Both the position numbers and the translations under genes were made by a program. From UBA11400 sp964473555 (lineage in GTDB: Bacteria > Bacteroidota > Rhodothermia > Balneolales > HLUCCA01): a stretch of 64,000 bases of DNA. The notes below the pieces were generated by a model. The model was not told where the DNA came from. It saw only the letters and a list, made by a program, of their open reading frames with translations, and searched no databases. Of the stretch, positions 27,781 through 36,607 are shown in pieces (position 1 is the first letter of the stretch; every line of letters begins with the position of its first letter). The stretch spans positions 124,001-188,000 of the forward strand of contig CAYYPL010000001.1 of the NCBI GenBank assembly GCA_964473555.1, given 5' to 3'.

Positions 27781-30474
27781 TCAGATCAACTCAGCTAACT
27801 GGATTCGTAGTTTTTCCAACGTTTCGGAGGCATCACGGGCTTTGTTCTGTTCATTTTGAACGACGTCAGCCGGAGCTCTGGAAACAAAGTTTTCATTGGA
27901 TAATTTCGACTCCACACTTTTCTTGAAACCCTCAAGTCGCTGGATTTCTTTAATGATTCGTTCGCGCTCTTTTTCCAGATCGATCAATCCAACCAGGGGG
28001 ACGAACAACTCATTCCCATTGACCACAGCTGAAGCGCAGATACCCTGTTTCTGAGCCAAAGGGTCTATGGTGATGTCCGTTAGCTTCTGCAATTTTCTGA
28101 TAATCCATTCACAGTTATTGAACAGATCTGTGGTCTCGGTGTCCCGGGTTCTAATGATCAATGAAAGTGGTGTGGCGGGTGATAATCCGGATTCAGCCCG
28201 AATATTTCTTATGGCAGAGATCGTCTGTTTTGCCAGTTCAAACTCTGTTTCATTCAGATCGCTGATCAGGTTGCTGTTTACCTTTGGCCAGGAAGTTACA
28301 ACCAAAGCTGTCTCCGGAGTGCGGGCTTCCAGATATTGCCATACTTCTTCGGAAATAAATGGCATAAATGGATGCAGTAATTTCATCAACTCGGCAAAGA
28401 TACCGAGTGCTGACTCTAGTTTTTCCCTTGGTACCTTCTCTCCGGGTACATCCGATTTACATAGCTCGATATACCAATCACAGAAATCATCCCATGCTAA
28501 TGCATATATTTTCTGTAGTGCTTCATTGAGTCGGAAAGCATCGAAATCGGCGTTCATTAGCTCGATTGTTCGATTCAAGCGACTCAGCATCCATTTATCT
28601 ACCAATGAATGTGATTGGACCGGTAATTGTGGGGCATATTCAACCCCTTCTTCCATGTTCAAGGTCAAAAAGCGGAAGGCATTCCAGATTTTATTCGAAA
28701 AATTTCTTCCTTGCTCGCACAAGGCTTCATCAAATAAAAGGTCATTACCAGCAGGAGCGGAAAATAACATCCCAACCCGTGTTCCATCTGCTCCGAACTG
28801 TGCGATAAGGTCTAAAGGATCAGGAGAGTTACCCAGCGATTTTGACATTTTACGGCGTTGTTTATCCCTGACGATTCCATGATAATAGACATTGGAGAAT
28901 GGTTTTTCATCGGCGAAAGCGTAACCTGCCATAATCATTCGGGCTACCCAAAAGAACATGATTTCAGGGGCCGTAACCAGGTCTTGGGTTGGATAATAGT
29001 ACTTGTAATCCGGATTATTCGGATCTTTGAATCCATCAAATACTGAAATCGGCCATAACCACGAAGAAAACCAGGTGTCTAGCACATCTTCATCCTGTTT
29101 GAGGTCAGTGGTTGATAAGGAAGTATTTCCAGTTTTTATATGGGCTTTGGCCAAAGCTTCTTCGGTTGATTTGGCTATTACATAGTCGTTTTCACCTTTA
29201 CCATAGTACCAGGCTGGAATTTGATGTCCCCACCACAGTTGACGTGATATGCACCAGTCCTGAATGTTCTCCATCCAGTTTCGATATGAATTTTTAAACT
29301 TAGATGGATGAAACTTGATGGAATCGTCATCTACATGGTCTAGCGCTGGTTTACCCAGTTCCTGCATCTTCATAAACCATTGTAACGACAACCGGGGTTC
29401 GATGACGGCGTCGGTCCGCTCACTGTATCCCAGTTTATTGTTCATTTCTTCAACTTTTGCCAATGCACCTGCATCTTCCAGCGCCTTGGCAGCTGCTTTT
29501 CGGGCTTCGAAACGATCCATTCCGGTGAACGGGGCACCAAATTCGTTGACGATACCACTTTCATCAAGCATACTGATCACTTCCAAACCGTGTTTTTGTC
29601 CGATTTCGTAGTCATTTTTATCATGAGCAGGCGTGATTTTCAAGCAACCGGTTCCAAAATCCATTTCTACGTAATCATCAGCAATGATTGGAACCAGCCG
29701 ATTCACTAAAGGTACAATCACATTCTTGCCAATCAGATCTTTGTAGCGATCATCTTTTGGATTTACACACACGGCAGTATCTGCCAGTATCGTTTCTGGT
29801 CTGGTTGTAGCGATCGTTAGATGTCCAGAACCATCTTCAAGAGCGTAATTGACATAAAATAAACGTGATCGAACCTCTTTAAAAATAACCTCTTCATCGG
29901 AAAGTGCTGTTTTGGCTTCCGGATCCCAGTTGATCATGCGAACCCCCCTGTAGATGTATCCGCGATCGTACAAGTTAATGAAACACTCTATGACTGCATC
30001 ATAAAGATCTGGTTCCAGTGTAAACCGCGTACGTTTCCAATCACAAGAAGCGCCTAGTTTCTTCAGCTGATCCAGAATGATGCCACCATGTTCTCGGGTC
30101 CAATCCCAGGCGTGTTCCATAAACTCATCACGCGACATATCCGACTTTTTGAGTCCCTTTTTACGAAGTTTTTGGACAACTTTAGCCTCAGTAGCGATAG
30201 AGGCATGGTCTGTACCCGGAACCCAGCAGGCATTTTTCCCAAGCATTCGGGCACGACGTACCAAAACATCCTGAATGGTGTTGTTCAGCATGTGTCCCAT
30301 ATGCAAGACTCCGGTCACGTTGGGCGGAGGTATTACGACCGTGTAGGACTCGCGTTCATCGGGTTCGGAGTGGAAATAGTCGTTCTCCATCCAATACTGA
30401 TACCACTTGGACTCCGTTGTGGATGGATCGTATTGTTTTGGGAGGTCTGAAATTCTGGAAAAATCGCCTGACAT
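27781..30474 (-). CDS. valS: Valyl-tRNA synthetase
   Basis: Class I aminoacyl-tRNA synthetase charging tRNA-Val. The 897-residue length fits bacterial ValRS. The HIGH-type motif is in PPPNVTGVLHMGHMLN (His58-Met-Gly-His61), and the KMSKS motif is in RKMSKSLGNSPDPLDL near residue 541. The editing (CP1) domain has TIATTRPETILADTAV and YEIGQKHGLEV. The anticodon-binding domain follows, then the C-terminal coiled coil that is typical of ValRS (~825-897, rich in Glu/Lys/Leu: DLEKERERIIKEIQRLEGFK). First of a valS-uvrD-outer membrane protein run. No T-box or other leader is evident in the 116 bases upstream, most of which is the rsmB terminator. Confidence 0.98.
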   Translation of the reverse strand: MSGDFSRISDLPKQYDPSTTESKWYQYWMENDYFHSEPDERESYTVVIPPPNVTGVLHMGHMLNNTIQDVLVRRARMLGKNACWVPGTDHASIATEAKVVQKLRKKGLKKSDMSRDEFMEHAWDWTREHGGIILDQLKKLGASCDWKRTRFTLEPDLYDAVIECFINLYDRGYIYRGVRMINWDPEAKTALSDEEVIFKEVRSRLFYVNYALEDGSGHLTIATTRPETILADTAVCVNPKDDRYKDLIGKNVIVPLVNRLVPIIADDYVEMDFGTGCLKITPAHDKNDYEIGQKHGLEVISMLDESGIVNEFGAPFTGMDRFEARKAAAKALEDAGALAKVEEMNNKLGYSERTDAVIEPRLSLQWFMKMQELGKPALDHVDDDSIKFHPSKFKNSYRNWMENIQDWCISRQLWWGHQIPAWYYGKGENDYVIAKSTEEALAKAHIKTGNTSLSTTDLKQDEDVLDTWFSSWLWPISVFDGFKDPNNPDYKYYYPTQDLVTAPEIMFFWVARMIMAGYAFADEKPFSNVYYHGIVRDKQRRKMSKSLGNSPDPLDLIAQFGADGTRVGMLFSAPAGNDLLFDEALCEQGRNFSNKIWNAFRFLTLNMEEGVEYAPQLPVQSHSLVDKWMLSRLNRTIELMNADFDAFRLNEALQKIYALAWDDFCDWYIELCKSDVPGEKVPREKLESALGIFAELMKLLHPFMPFISEEVWQYLEARTPETALVVTSWPKVNSNLISDLNETEFELAKQTISAIRNIRAESGLSPATPLSLIIRTRDTETTDLFNNCEWIIRKLQKLTDITIDPLAQKQGICASAVVNGNELFVPLVGLIDLEKERERIIKEIQRLEGFKKSVESKLSNENFVSRAPADVVQNEQNKARDASETLEKLRIQLAELI

Positions 30475-30537
30475 TTGAATGTAGAATAAGAGTTTTCTTT
30501 TATAGTGTCTTAAAATGTGAATTCCTTACAAAATTAA

Positions 30538-30566
30538 ACAGAAAAGCCTTCTTTTTGGGAAGGCTT
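30538..30566 (-). terminator. Terminator of rsmB
   Basis: Stem AAGCCTTC (30544-30551) / GAAGGCTT (30559-30566). On the minus strand it is followed by TTTTCTGTTT. It lies 25 bases past the rsmB stop and upstream of valS. Confidence 0.78.
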
Positions 30567-30590
30567 CACGTTCAAATGTAGGATACCAAT

Positions 30591-31910
30591 TTAGTGTATC
30601 CTTTTGAGCAGAACCCCAAAGTGTCCATCGCAGTGGTGTTTATGAGGGAAGGTCTGGTAGGAGAGTCCGTCTTCAGAAAGTACTTCTTCGGGCAGATAAT
30701 CTCCAAGTGGCTGGAGTTCAAAATTGTCATACTCTTTCAGGAACTTGTGGATCTGATCCATGTTCTCTTCCGGTTCGATGGAGCAGGTCGAGTACACCAA
30801 TCTGCCTCCTTTTGAAACCATGTTCGCTGCGGCATCCAGTAAATCTGCTTGTTTTTTAACGATTTCACCGAGTTCTTCATGGGTTCGTTTCCATCGGAGA
30901 TCAGCCCGCTTACTCAGGACTCCCGTACCAGTACATGGTGCATCAAGCAATACGGCATCGGCAAGTTTGAAACGTTCTTCGATGATATCGGCACGTTGAA
31001 TTTTTACGTTTTCAGCGCCATATTTCTCGCAGTTTTCAGCAATTTTTGCCATACGCTTGGCGTTGATATCCACCGATAGTACAGTACCTTCATTGTGCAT
31101 CATACCTGAAAGAACGATCGTTTTTGTCCCGGGTGCTGCACACAAATCATACACTGTTTCGCCCGGCTGTGGATCAAGAATAGTAGGAGCGAAGCCGGCA
31201 GCGATGTCCTGAACCTGGCACAGTCCTTTTTCGAACCAGCCTTTTGTACGGGCTTCGATCACACTATGTACTTTGAAGTAACCTGGAAGCCAGTCACTTT
31301 CTTCAAATTCGACACCGCTCTTTTCCAGGCGTAGTTTGAAGTTCTCGGGTTTCGTGCGCAGTTCGTTGACTCGCAGGAAGTAATCCGGACGACGGTTGTT
31401 GGCCTGCATCAACTGGAACGCCTCACGTTCACCGAAACGGGCAACATAGCGTTCAACCATCCATTCGGGGTGTGAGAACGTCACAGCTACCAGTTTGGTT
31501 CGGTCTTTCATTGCCGGTTTAGGTAACTGCGCCATTTCTCGTTGGACCCGTCTGAGAATGGCATTGGCCATATCTCCGGAACGAGAGCTGATTTTGGTTT
31601 TTGCGATTTCGACAGGTTCATTGATGGCAGCATGGTCTGGAGTTCCATCCATGAACAAAAGATCATACATACCCAATCGAAGAATATTCTTGAACATGAA
31701 CTCGAGTTCATCGACCGGTACGGAGCTGAATTCACCGATAAGGAAGTCCAGATAGGATCGTCGTCGTAAAATTCCCTGTACATATTCGTTTGCCTGATTA
31801 CGTTCACGACCATCGAGTTCGTCGAATATTCCGGTGTCAAGGAAGTTGTCCTGTTCGAAGTGGGTGAGTACCTGAACGGCAGCGAATCGGGCTGTTAATT
31901 GAGTATCCAA
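30591..31910 (-). CDS. rsmB: 16S rRNA (cytosine-967-C5)-methyltransferase RsmB
   Basis: Methylates C967 of 16S rRNA using S-adenosylmethionine. The 439-residue protein has an N-terminal NusB-like RNA-binding domain (~1-140; VLTHFEQDNFLDT, YVQGILRRRSYLDFLI) and a Rossmann methyltransferase domain with VYDLCAAPGTKTIVLSGMM. The two conserved cysteines are present: LLDAPCTGTGVLSKRADLRW and the catalytic Cys (~376) in VYSTCSIEPEEN. The start is TTG at 31910 (DTQLTARFAAVQVL follows); no in-frame ATG exists near the NusB domain start. Own terminator downstream. The 274 bases between this gene and atpD are A/T-rich with no clear feature. Confidence 0.95.
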   Translation of the reverse strand: MDTQLTARFAAVQVLTHFEQDNFLDTGIFDELDGRERNQANEYVQGILRRRSYLDFLIGEFSSVPVDELEFMFKNILRLGMYDLLFMDGTPDHAAINEPVEIAKTKISSRSGDMANAILRRVQREMAQLPKPAMKDRTKLVAVTFSHPEWMVERYVARFGEREAFQLMQANNRRPDYFLRVNELRTKPENFKLRLEKSGVEFEESDWLPGYFKVHSVIEARTKGWFEKGLCQVQDIAAGFAPTILDPQPGETVYDLCAAPGTKTIVLSGMMHNEGTVLSVDINAKRMAKIAENCEKYGAENVKIQRADIIEERFKLADAVLLDAPCTGTGVLSKRADLRWKRTHEELGEIVKKQADLLDAAANMVSKGGRLVYSTCSIEPEENMDQIHKFLKEYDNFELQPLGDYLPEEVLSEDGLSYQTFPHKHHCDGHFGVLLKRIH

Positions 31911-32184
31911 AGTGTTCCGAACTATTTTTGGTTAATAAAGCTGACTGTAAGGCGTAAATCTGATTAAATAACGCATCCAGAAAGCACATACTTATTGAAT
32001 CGGGAAAAATACGCAAAACGCAGCTTTGATTACAGTCTATTTTCTTGAAATTTCGTTTTCATCTATGAATTCCATCTTTGCTTTTAGGCTGAATTATGTC
32101 TAAATTTCCTGACTGTATCAGATAGTATTACCAAGCTTAAATGATCAGTTAACCATTCGACATCATTCATAAAATACGTACCTA

Positions 32185-33669
32185 ATGAACAAAGGAACCG
32201 TAGCTCAAGTAATCGGACCAGTAGTTGACGTTGATTTTTCTGAAGGTGAACTACCAGAGATCCTGAACTCACTCTATATCAAATTTGAAGACGGCCGCAA
32301 GTTGGTGCTAGAGGTTGCGCAACACCTCGGTGAAAACCGGGTCCGCACCATCGCCATGGACTCGACCGACGGGTTGGTCCGTAATATGGAAGTTATTGAT
32401 ACAGGTAACACCATTGCCATGCCAATAGGTGAGGATATTCGTGGCCGACTGTTTAACGTGGTTGGCGAGGCCATCGACGGTATTACCGCCCCAAAGGGAG
32501 AGCGTTCTTATCCAATCCATCGCCCGGCTCCAGATTTTAAGGACCTCTCGTCATCTACTGAAATGCTGGAAACAGGTATTAAGGTAGTGGATCTGTTGTG
32601 TCCATACGCCAAAGGTGGTAAAATTGGTCTATTTGGCGGAGCCGGAGTAGGTAAAACGGTACTGATTCAGGAGCTGATCAACAACATCGCAAAAGAGCAC
32701 GGTGGACTTTCGGTGTTTGCCGGTGTCGGAGAGCGTACCCGTGAAGGAAATGACCTTTTGCGTGAGTTCATCGAATCTGGTGTCATTGACTATGGAGATC
32801 AATTCAAGGAACACCTGGAAAAAACCGGTGATTGGGATATTAGCCTTGTCGACGAAGAAGCACTCAAAAAATCTCAAGCTACTTTGGTGTTCGGACAGAT
32901 GAACGAGCCACCTGGAGCTCGTGCACGGGTTGCTTTATCAGGTCTTACCGTGGCTGAGTACTTCCGTGATGAAGTATCGCGTGACATTCTTCTGTTTGTT
33001 GATAACATTTTCCGTTTCACCCAGGCTGGTTCTGAAGTATCAGCACTGTTAGGACGTATGCCATCTGCGGTTGGTTACCAACCGACCCTTGCCTCTGAAA
33101 TGGGTGATTTACAGGAGCGTATCACTTCGACTAAAAACGGATCTATCACCTCAGTTCAGGCTATTTACGTTCCTGCCGATGACTTGACTGACCCTGCTCC
33201 GGCTACCACGTTCTCCCACTTGGATGCAACCACGGTATTGTCTCGACAGATTGCATCCTTGGGTATTTATCCTGCTGTAGATCCGTTGGATTCCAGCTCA
33301 AGAATTTTGGATCCATTGGTACTTGGTAACTCACACTACGATACAGCGCAGGCTGTCAAGCAATTGCTGCAGCGTTACAAAGACCTTCAGGATATTATCG
33401 CGATTCTGGGTATGGATGAACTTTCTGACGAAGATAAATTGACTGTTTCACGTGCTCGACGTGTTCAGCGTTTCTTATCCCAGCCGTTCCACGTAGCTGA
33501 GCAGTTTACCGGTTTCCCTGGTAAATATGTCAAGATCGACGACACGATTAAAGGATTCAATATGATTGTCAACGGTGAGCTCGATCACCTTCCGGAAAAC
33601 GCATTTTATATGGTAGGTACCATTGAAGAAGCGATTGAGAAAGGTCAAAAACTCTTACAAGAAGCTTAA
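32185..33669 (+). CDS. atpD: F1F0 ATP synthase beta subunit
   Basis: Catalytic subunit of F1; binds and makes ATP at the alpha/beta interface. The 494 residues exceed the ~460 of E. coli. Walker A GLFGGAGVGKTVLIQELINN is near 150-170, the catalytic Glu is in GVGERTREGNDL, Walker B is ILLFVDNIFRFTQAGSEVSA, and the DELSDEDK segment is in the C-terminal domain. An insertion of about 25 residues (roughly 205-230, YGDQFKEHLEKTGDWDISL) sits between the Glu loop and VFGQMNEPPGARARVALSGL. This type of insert is known to me from Bacteroidota beta subunits. atpC follows after 9 bases; the remaining atp genes are not in the window. Confidence 0.98.
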   Translation: MNKGTVAQVIGPVVDVDFSEGELPEILNSLYIKFEDGRKLVLEVAQHLGENRVRTIAMDSTDGLVRNMEVIDTGNTIAMPIGEDIRGRLFNVVGEAIDGITAPKGERSYPIHRPAPDFKDLSSSTEMLETGIKVVDLLCPYAKGGKIGLFGGAGVGKTVLIQELINNIAKEHGGLSVFAGVGERTREGNDLLREFIESGVIDYGDQFKEHLEKTGDWDISLVDEEALKKSQATLVFGQMNEPPGARARVALSGLTVAEYFRDEVSRDILLFVDNIFRFTQAGSEVSALLGRMPSAVGYQPTLASEMGDLQERITSTKNGSITSVQAIYVPADDLTDPAPATTFSHLDATTVLSRQIASLGIYPAVDPLDSSSRILDPLVLGNSHYDTAQAVKQLLQRYKDLQDIIAILGMDELSDEDKLTVSRARRVQRFLSQPFHVAEQFTGFPGKYVKIDDTIKGFNMIVNGELDHLPENAFYMVGTIEEAIEKGQKLLQEA

Positions 33670-33678
33670 TATTTCTGG

Positions 33679-34080
33679 ATGAAACCTTTTGAAGTTAAAA
33701 TTCTGGAACCTGAGGGGCCTGTGTTCAGCGGATCTGTCAAGGGGATTAAATTACCTGGTACTGAGGGAAACTTTGAGGTATTGCACAATCACGCCAGTTT
33801 GATGAGCGCACTTGAAGTAGGTATCATTACCATCAAGAACGACTCAACCACTGATGAATACTCGATCTCCAACGGCTTTGTCGAAGTGCACAATAACCGG
33901 GTTACGGTGATTGTGGAGTCGGCTGAGCACAAGGATGACATAGATTTAGATCGTGCTCTTGCTGCCAAAAAGCGTGCTGAAGAGCGACTTGCAGCTGCCC
34001 GTGAGAACAAGATCGACATAGCCCGTGCAGAGGCCTCACTCAAAAGAGCCATAAACCGAATCAAACTGGCGCAAAACTAA
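33679..34080 (+). CDS. atpC: F1F0 ATP synthase epsilon subunit
   Basis: Stator-facing rotor subunit that couples F1 to the c-ring and can inhibit ATP hydrolysis. The 133-residue protein has the N-terminal beta-sandwich (1-~85; KILEPEGPVFSGSVKGIKLP, GNFEVLHNHASLMSALEVG, ISNGFVEVHNNRVTVIVESA). A C-terminal helical hairpin follows (~90-133; AAKKRAEERLAAARENKIDI, ASLKRAINRI), of the length that can extend into the catalytic core. Nine bases after atpD and followed by a strong terminator, so atpD-atpC form a two-gene unit separate from atpA/G/B/E/F/H, as in Bacteroidota and Chlorobiota. Confidence 0.95.
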   Translation: MKPFEVKILEPEGPVFSGSVKGIKLPGTEGNFEVLHNHASLMSALEVGIITIKNDSTTDEYSISNGFVEVHNNRVTVIVESAEHKDDIDLDRALAAKKRAEERLAAARENKIDIARAEASLKRAINRIKLAQN

Positions 34081-34112
34081 CAAACGGTTCCATTTATTGT
34101 TGTAGTGCATCA

Positions 34113-34148
34113 ACGCCTGTTGGTCATGAACCGGCAGGCGTTTTTTTT
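34113..34148 (+). terminator. Terminator of atpDC
   Basis: ACGCCTG (34113-34119) pairs with CAGGCGT (34135-34141), with inner TTGG/CCGG pairing and a TCATGAA loop, followed by eight T. It lies 32 bases after the atpC stop. Confidence 0.93.
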
Positions 34149-34155
34149 ATACAGA

Positions 34156-34257
34156 AAACGGTAACCAGTAAACAGAAAAAGGCCATGCGATTCCGAGTAT
34201 CTCGAAATTCAAAATCACCAACCTGATGGGCTGTTTACAGTTATCTGGTTACCGTTT
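34156..34257. repeat. Imperfect 20-bp inverted repeat between atpC and PBP1A genes
   Basis: Left arm 34156-34175 (AAACGGTAACCAG + TAAACAG) is complementary to the right arm 34231-34257 (CTGTTTA + 7 unpaired bases + CTGGTTACCGTTT). That is 13 + 7 paired positions around a 55-base loop. The arms are built from GTAAC/GTTTAC-like words. No T run follows on either strand at a normal distance, so it is not a simple terminator. The right arm ends 19 bases before the PBP1A stop codon. A palindromic intergenic repeat or MITE remnant is possible; no second copy is in the window. Confidence 0.7.
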
Positions 34258-34276
34258 ACGCTTGCGAACCAAGAGG

Positions 34277-36607
34277 TTACCATCCCGTGCGGCGTGGATT
34301 TCTTTGATTTCCCTGCTCTATGTTCAACTCTGCTTCAAGTGGATCAGGGATGTATCCAGCTGGTTGTTCGAACCCGTCAAAACTCCAGTTTTTTCTATTG
34401 GATCGGATATTCTCAAGAATGAAATTCGCAACTATGGGAAGTGAAGTTCTGGCGCCTTGTCCAATAACCGTGTTCTCCGGAAACCGAATCCTTCGGTCCT
34501 CTCCCCCTACCCATGCACCCATAACCACGTGAGGCATTACTCCAATAAACCAGTTATCGGCTGAATTTTGAGTGGTTCCGGTTTTTCCACCAATGTCCTG
34601 GGTCACACCCATTCCCCGCAGCCTGACACCGGTCCCAATGCCCCAATCACCGCCACGTATCACACCTCGCATCATATCGATCATGATGTAGGCGGTTTCA
34701 GGGCTTATGACCTCGCGACGTTCTTGTGGGAAATAATCTACCAATATGTTACCTGCTTTATCCTGAATGCGTGTAATTGCAATGGGTTCAATGTAAACAC
34801 CCATATTGGCAAAGGTTGAGTAAGCACTGGTCATTTCAAGCAATGTTACATCTGCAGTTCCAAGTGCTATGGATGGTAAACTGTGCAGCTCTGATTTGTT
34901 AACGCCCAGATTTCGGGCCATATCAGAAATTTTTTTTCCCGCAGGTTCTAAATCTTCAAGCCGATTGGTACCGGGAGCCCCAGCAAGTTCCGGAAGTAAT
35001 CTAACGGTTACGTTGTTCAAACTTCGGGCGAATCCCTCTCTCATTGTAACCATTTCCGGTCCAGATATCGTGGTCTGATCTTTTGGTTCCCAAACTTGTC
35101 CACCTCTGCCAACAAAACTCACCGGATAGCGAGAAAATTTGTGGTACGGCTTGTATCCGTTGTCAATCGCAACGGCATATGCAAAAGGCTTAAACGTAGA
35201 TCCAGCCTGACGTTTTGACATAAATACGTGGTCAAATTGAAACTTACTGTAATCGGTTCCACCGACCCAAGATAAAATGTGCCCATTTCTTGGGTCTATC
35301 GCAACAAAGCTTCCTTCAAGACGAGTTCTTGTACGTTTAACCTGATCTACGAACTGTTTGTTTTCTTTGAGTTTTGCCAAGGCCTCTGCTCTCGTTGAAC
35401 CATTGGCGATCTCGGTGGCATATTCCTGGGTTTCGGCGATAAATGAGTCGAGAAATCCAGGGTACTGTCGCCACAAACGATCCATATAATCGCCATTCGG
35501 ACTGGTCCATTCACGCTGGAAAATTCGTTGTAGGCTATCTATTTGATTGGAAACCACCTTCTCTGCAATTTTTTGCATTCCTGAATCGATCGTGGTGTAG
35601 ATAACCAGACCATCACGATATAAATCGTACCCATTCTCCTCGGCCCAACCCTGAACCTGTAGTCGAATATATTCTCCAAAATATCTGCTTGTTCGACGGG
35701 CAGTGAAAGGGGGATTATAATTCAGTTCAATTTCCTGTTCCAGATTTGCCTGAAGTTCTTCACTTGTGATAAATCCGCGTCGTTCCATTTGAGATAGTAC
35801 GATATTCCTGCGTCTTGTAGAGCGTTCCTTATTGGTACGAGGATTGTAAGCCGTAACGGCATTCAGGGAACCAATCAGAGTAGCCGCTTCGTTGACATCC
35901 AGCTCTTTAGCAGTTTTGCCATAGTGTGTAAATGCTGCGGCTTCAATACCAAATGAGCTGTTCGAATACTCAACGGTATTCAGGTACATCTCGAGGATTT
36001 CTCGTTTGGTGTAGTTTTTTTCAATCTGAATGGCCGTGATCATCTCGCGGAGTTTTCGCGTAACGGTTACCTGTCGACCTATTTTGCGATATAAGTTTCG
36101 GGCCAATTGTTGGGTGATCGTTGATCCTCCTTGTATGTTTCCGCGAAGCAAATGATAGGGTATAGCTGCAGTCCTGATCACATCAATACCCCAATGCTCA
36201 TAAAAACGGTGGTCCTCAACGGCAATCAACGCATCAATCACATGAGGTGATATGTCAGCATAAGCAACGTAGGTCCGGTTTTCGGTGAAGTACTTATCCA
36301 AAACCACACCGTCTCTACTCATTACAAATGAAGCTACATCCGTCTTTGGATTCTCGAGTTCTTCTATAGAAGGCAGACCCGCCATGAGATAAACAACAAA
36401 CCCAATACCACTAAAGAGAAAAAACAAGATAAATATAAACAGATATTTACGCGGAATATTGCTAAATAGCGACCCCTTTTTGACCATCTTTGGTGGCTTT
36501 TTTCCTCCTCCGTAGGCACCTGACTTTATTTCGTCGAGTTTTTTTCGCCTGAAATTCTTGTCTGTCAGATATCGGTCGAGGTCGTTGTTGTCGTAGTTGT
36601 CTGCCAT
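34277..36607 (-). CDS. Bifunctional penicillin-binding protein 1A (GT51 transglycosylase / transpeptidase)
   Basis: Class A PBP that polymerises and cross-links peptidoglycan on the outer face of the inner membrane. The 776-residue protein has a basic cytoplasmic tail (1-53, KSGAYGGGKKPPKMVKKG) and one membrane helix (~54-76). The GT51 domain has catalytic Glu131 in VEDHRFYEHWGID and GGSTITQQLARNLY. The transpeptidase domain has Ser470-x-x-Lys in AGSTFKPFAYA, SLNNVTVR and GGKTGTTQNSADNWFIGV. A short basic tail (NQRNPRRTGW) ends it. Its start follows the phosphoesterase stop without a gap. mrcA or ponA would be equivalent names; the two activities are clear from the motifs. Confidence 0.96.
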   Translation of the reverse strand: MADNYDNNDLDRYLTDKNFRRKKLDEIKSGAYGGGKKPPKMVKKGSLFSNIPRKYLFIFILFFLFSGIGFVVYLMAGLPSIEELENPKTDVASFVMSRDGVVLDKYFTENRTYVAYADISPHVIDALIAVEDHRFYEHWGIDVIRTAAIPYHLLRGNIQGGSTITQQLARNLYRKIGRQVTVTRKLREMITAIQIEKNYTKREILEMYLNTVEYSNSSFGIEAAAFTHYGKTAKELDVNEAATLIGSLNAVTAYNPRTNKERSTRRRNIVLSQMERRGFITSEELQANLEQEIELNYNPPFTARRTSRYFGEYIRLQVQGWAEENGYDLYRDGLVIYTTIDSGMQKIAEKVVSNQIDSLQRIFQREWTSPNGDYMDRLWRQYPGFLDSFIAETQEYATEIANGSTRAEALAKLKENKQFVDQVKRTRTRLEGSFVAIDPRNGHILSWVGGTDYSKFQFDHVFMSKRQAGSTFKPFAYAVAIDNGYKPYHKFSRYPVSFVGRGGQVWEPKDQTTISGPEMVTMREGFARSLNNVTVRLLPELAGAPGTNRLEDLEPAGKKISDMARNLGVNKSELHSLPSIALGTADVTLLEMTSAYSTFANMGVYIEPIAITRIQDKAGNILVDYFPQERREVISPETAYIMIDMMRGVIRGGDWGIGTGVRLRGMGVTQDIGGKTGTTQNSADNWFIGVMPHVVMGAWVGGEDRRIRFPENTVIGQGARTSLPIVANFILENIRSNRKNWSFDGFEQPAGYIPDPLEAELNIEQGNQRNPRRTGW

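Noticed and set aside
28067..28882. 271-codon open frame on the plus strand inside valS
   Set aside because: It lies entirely antisense to a fully conserved valyl-tRNA synthetase, has a Ser/Arg-rich composition typical of mirrored coding sequence, and has no ribosome binding site or family motif.
31911..32184. 274-base gap upstream of atpD, checked for tRNA, small gene or riboswitch
   Set aside because: No cloverleaf, no coding frame with a plausible start and length, and no conserved leader; a CATCTTTGC word near 32073 resembles a -7 box but lacks a correctly spaced TTG.
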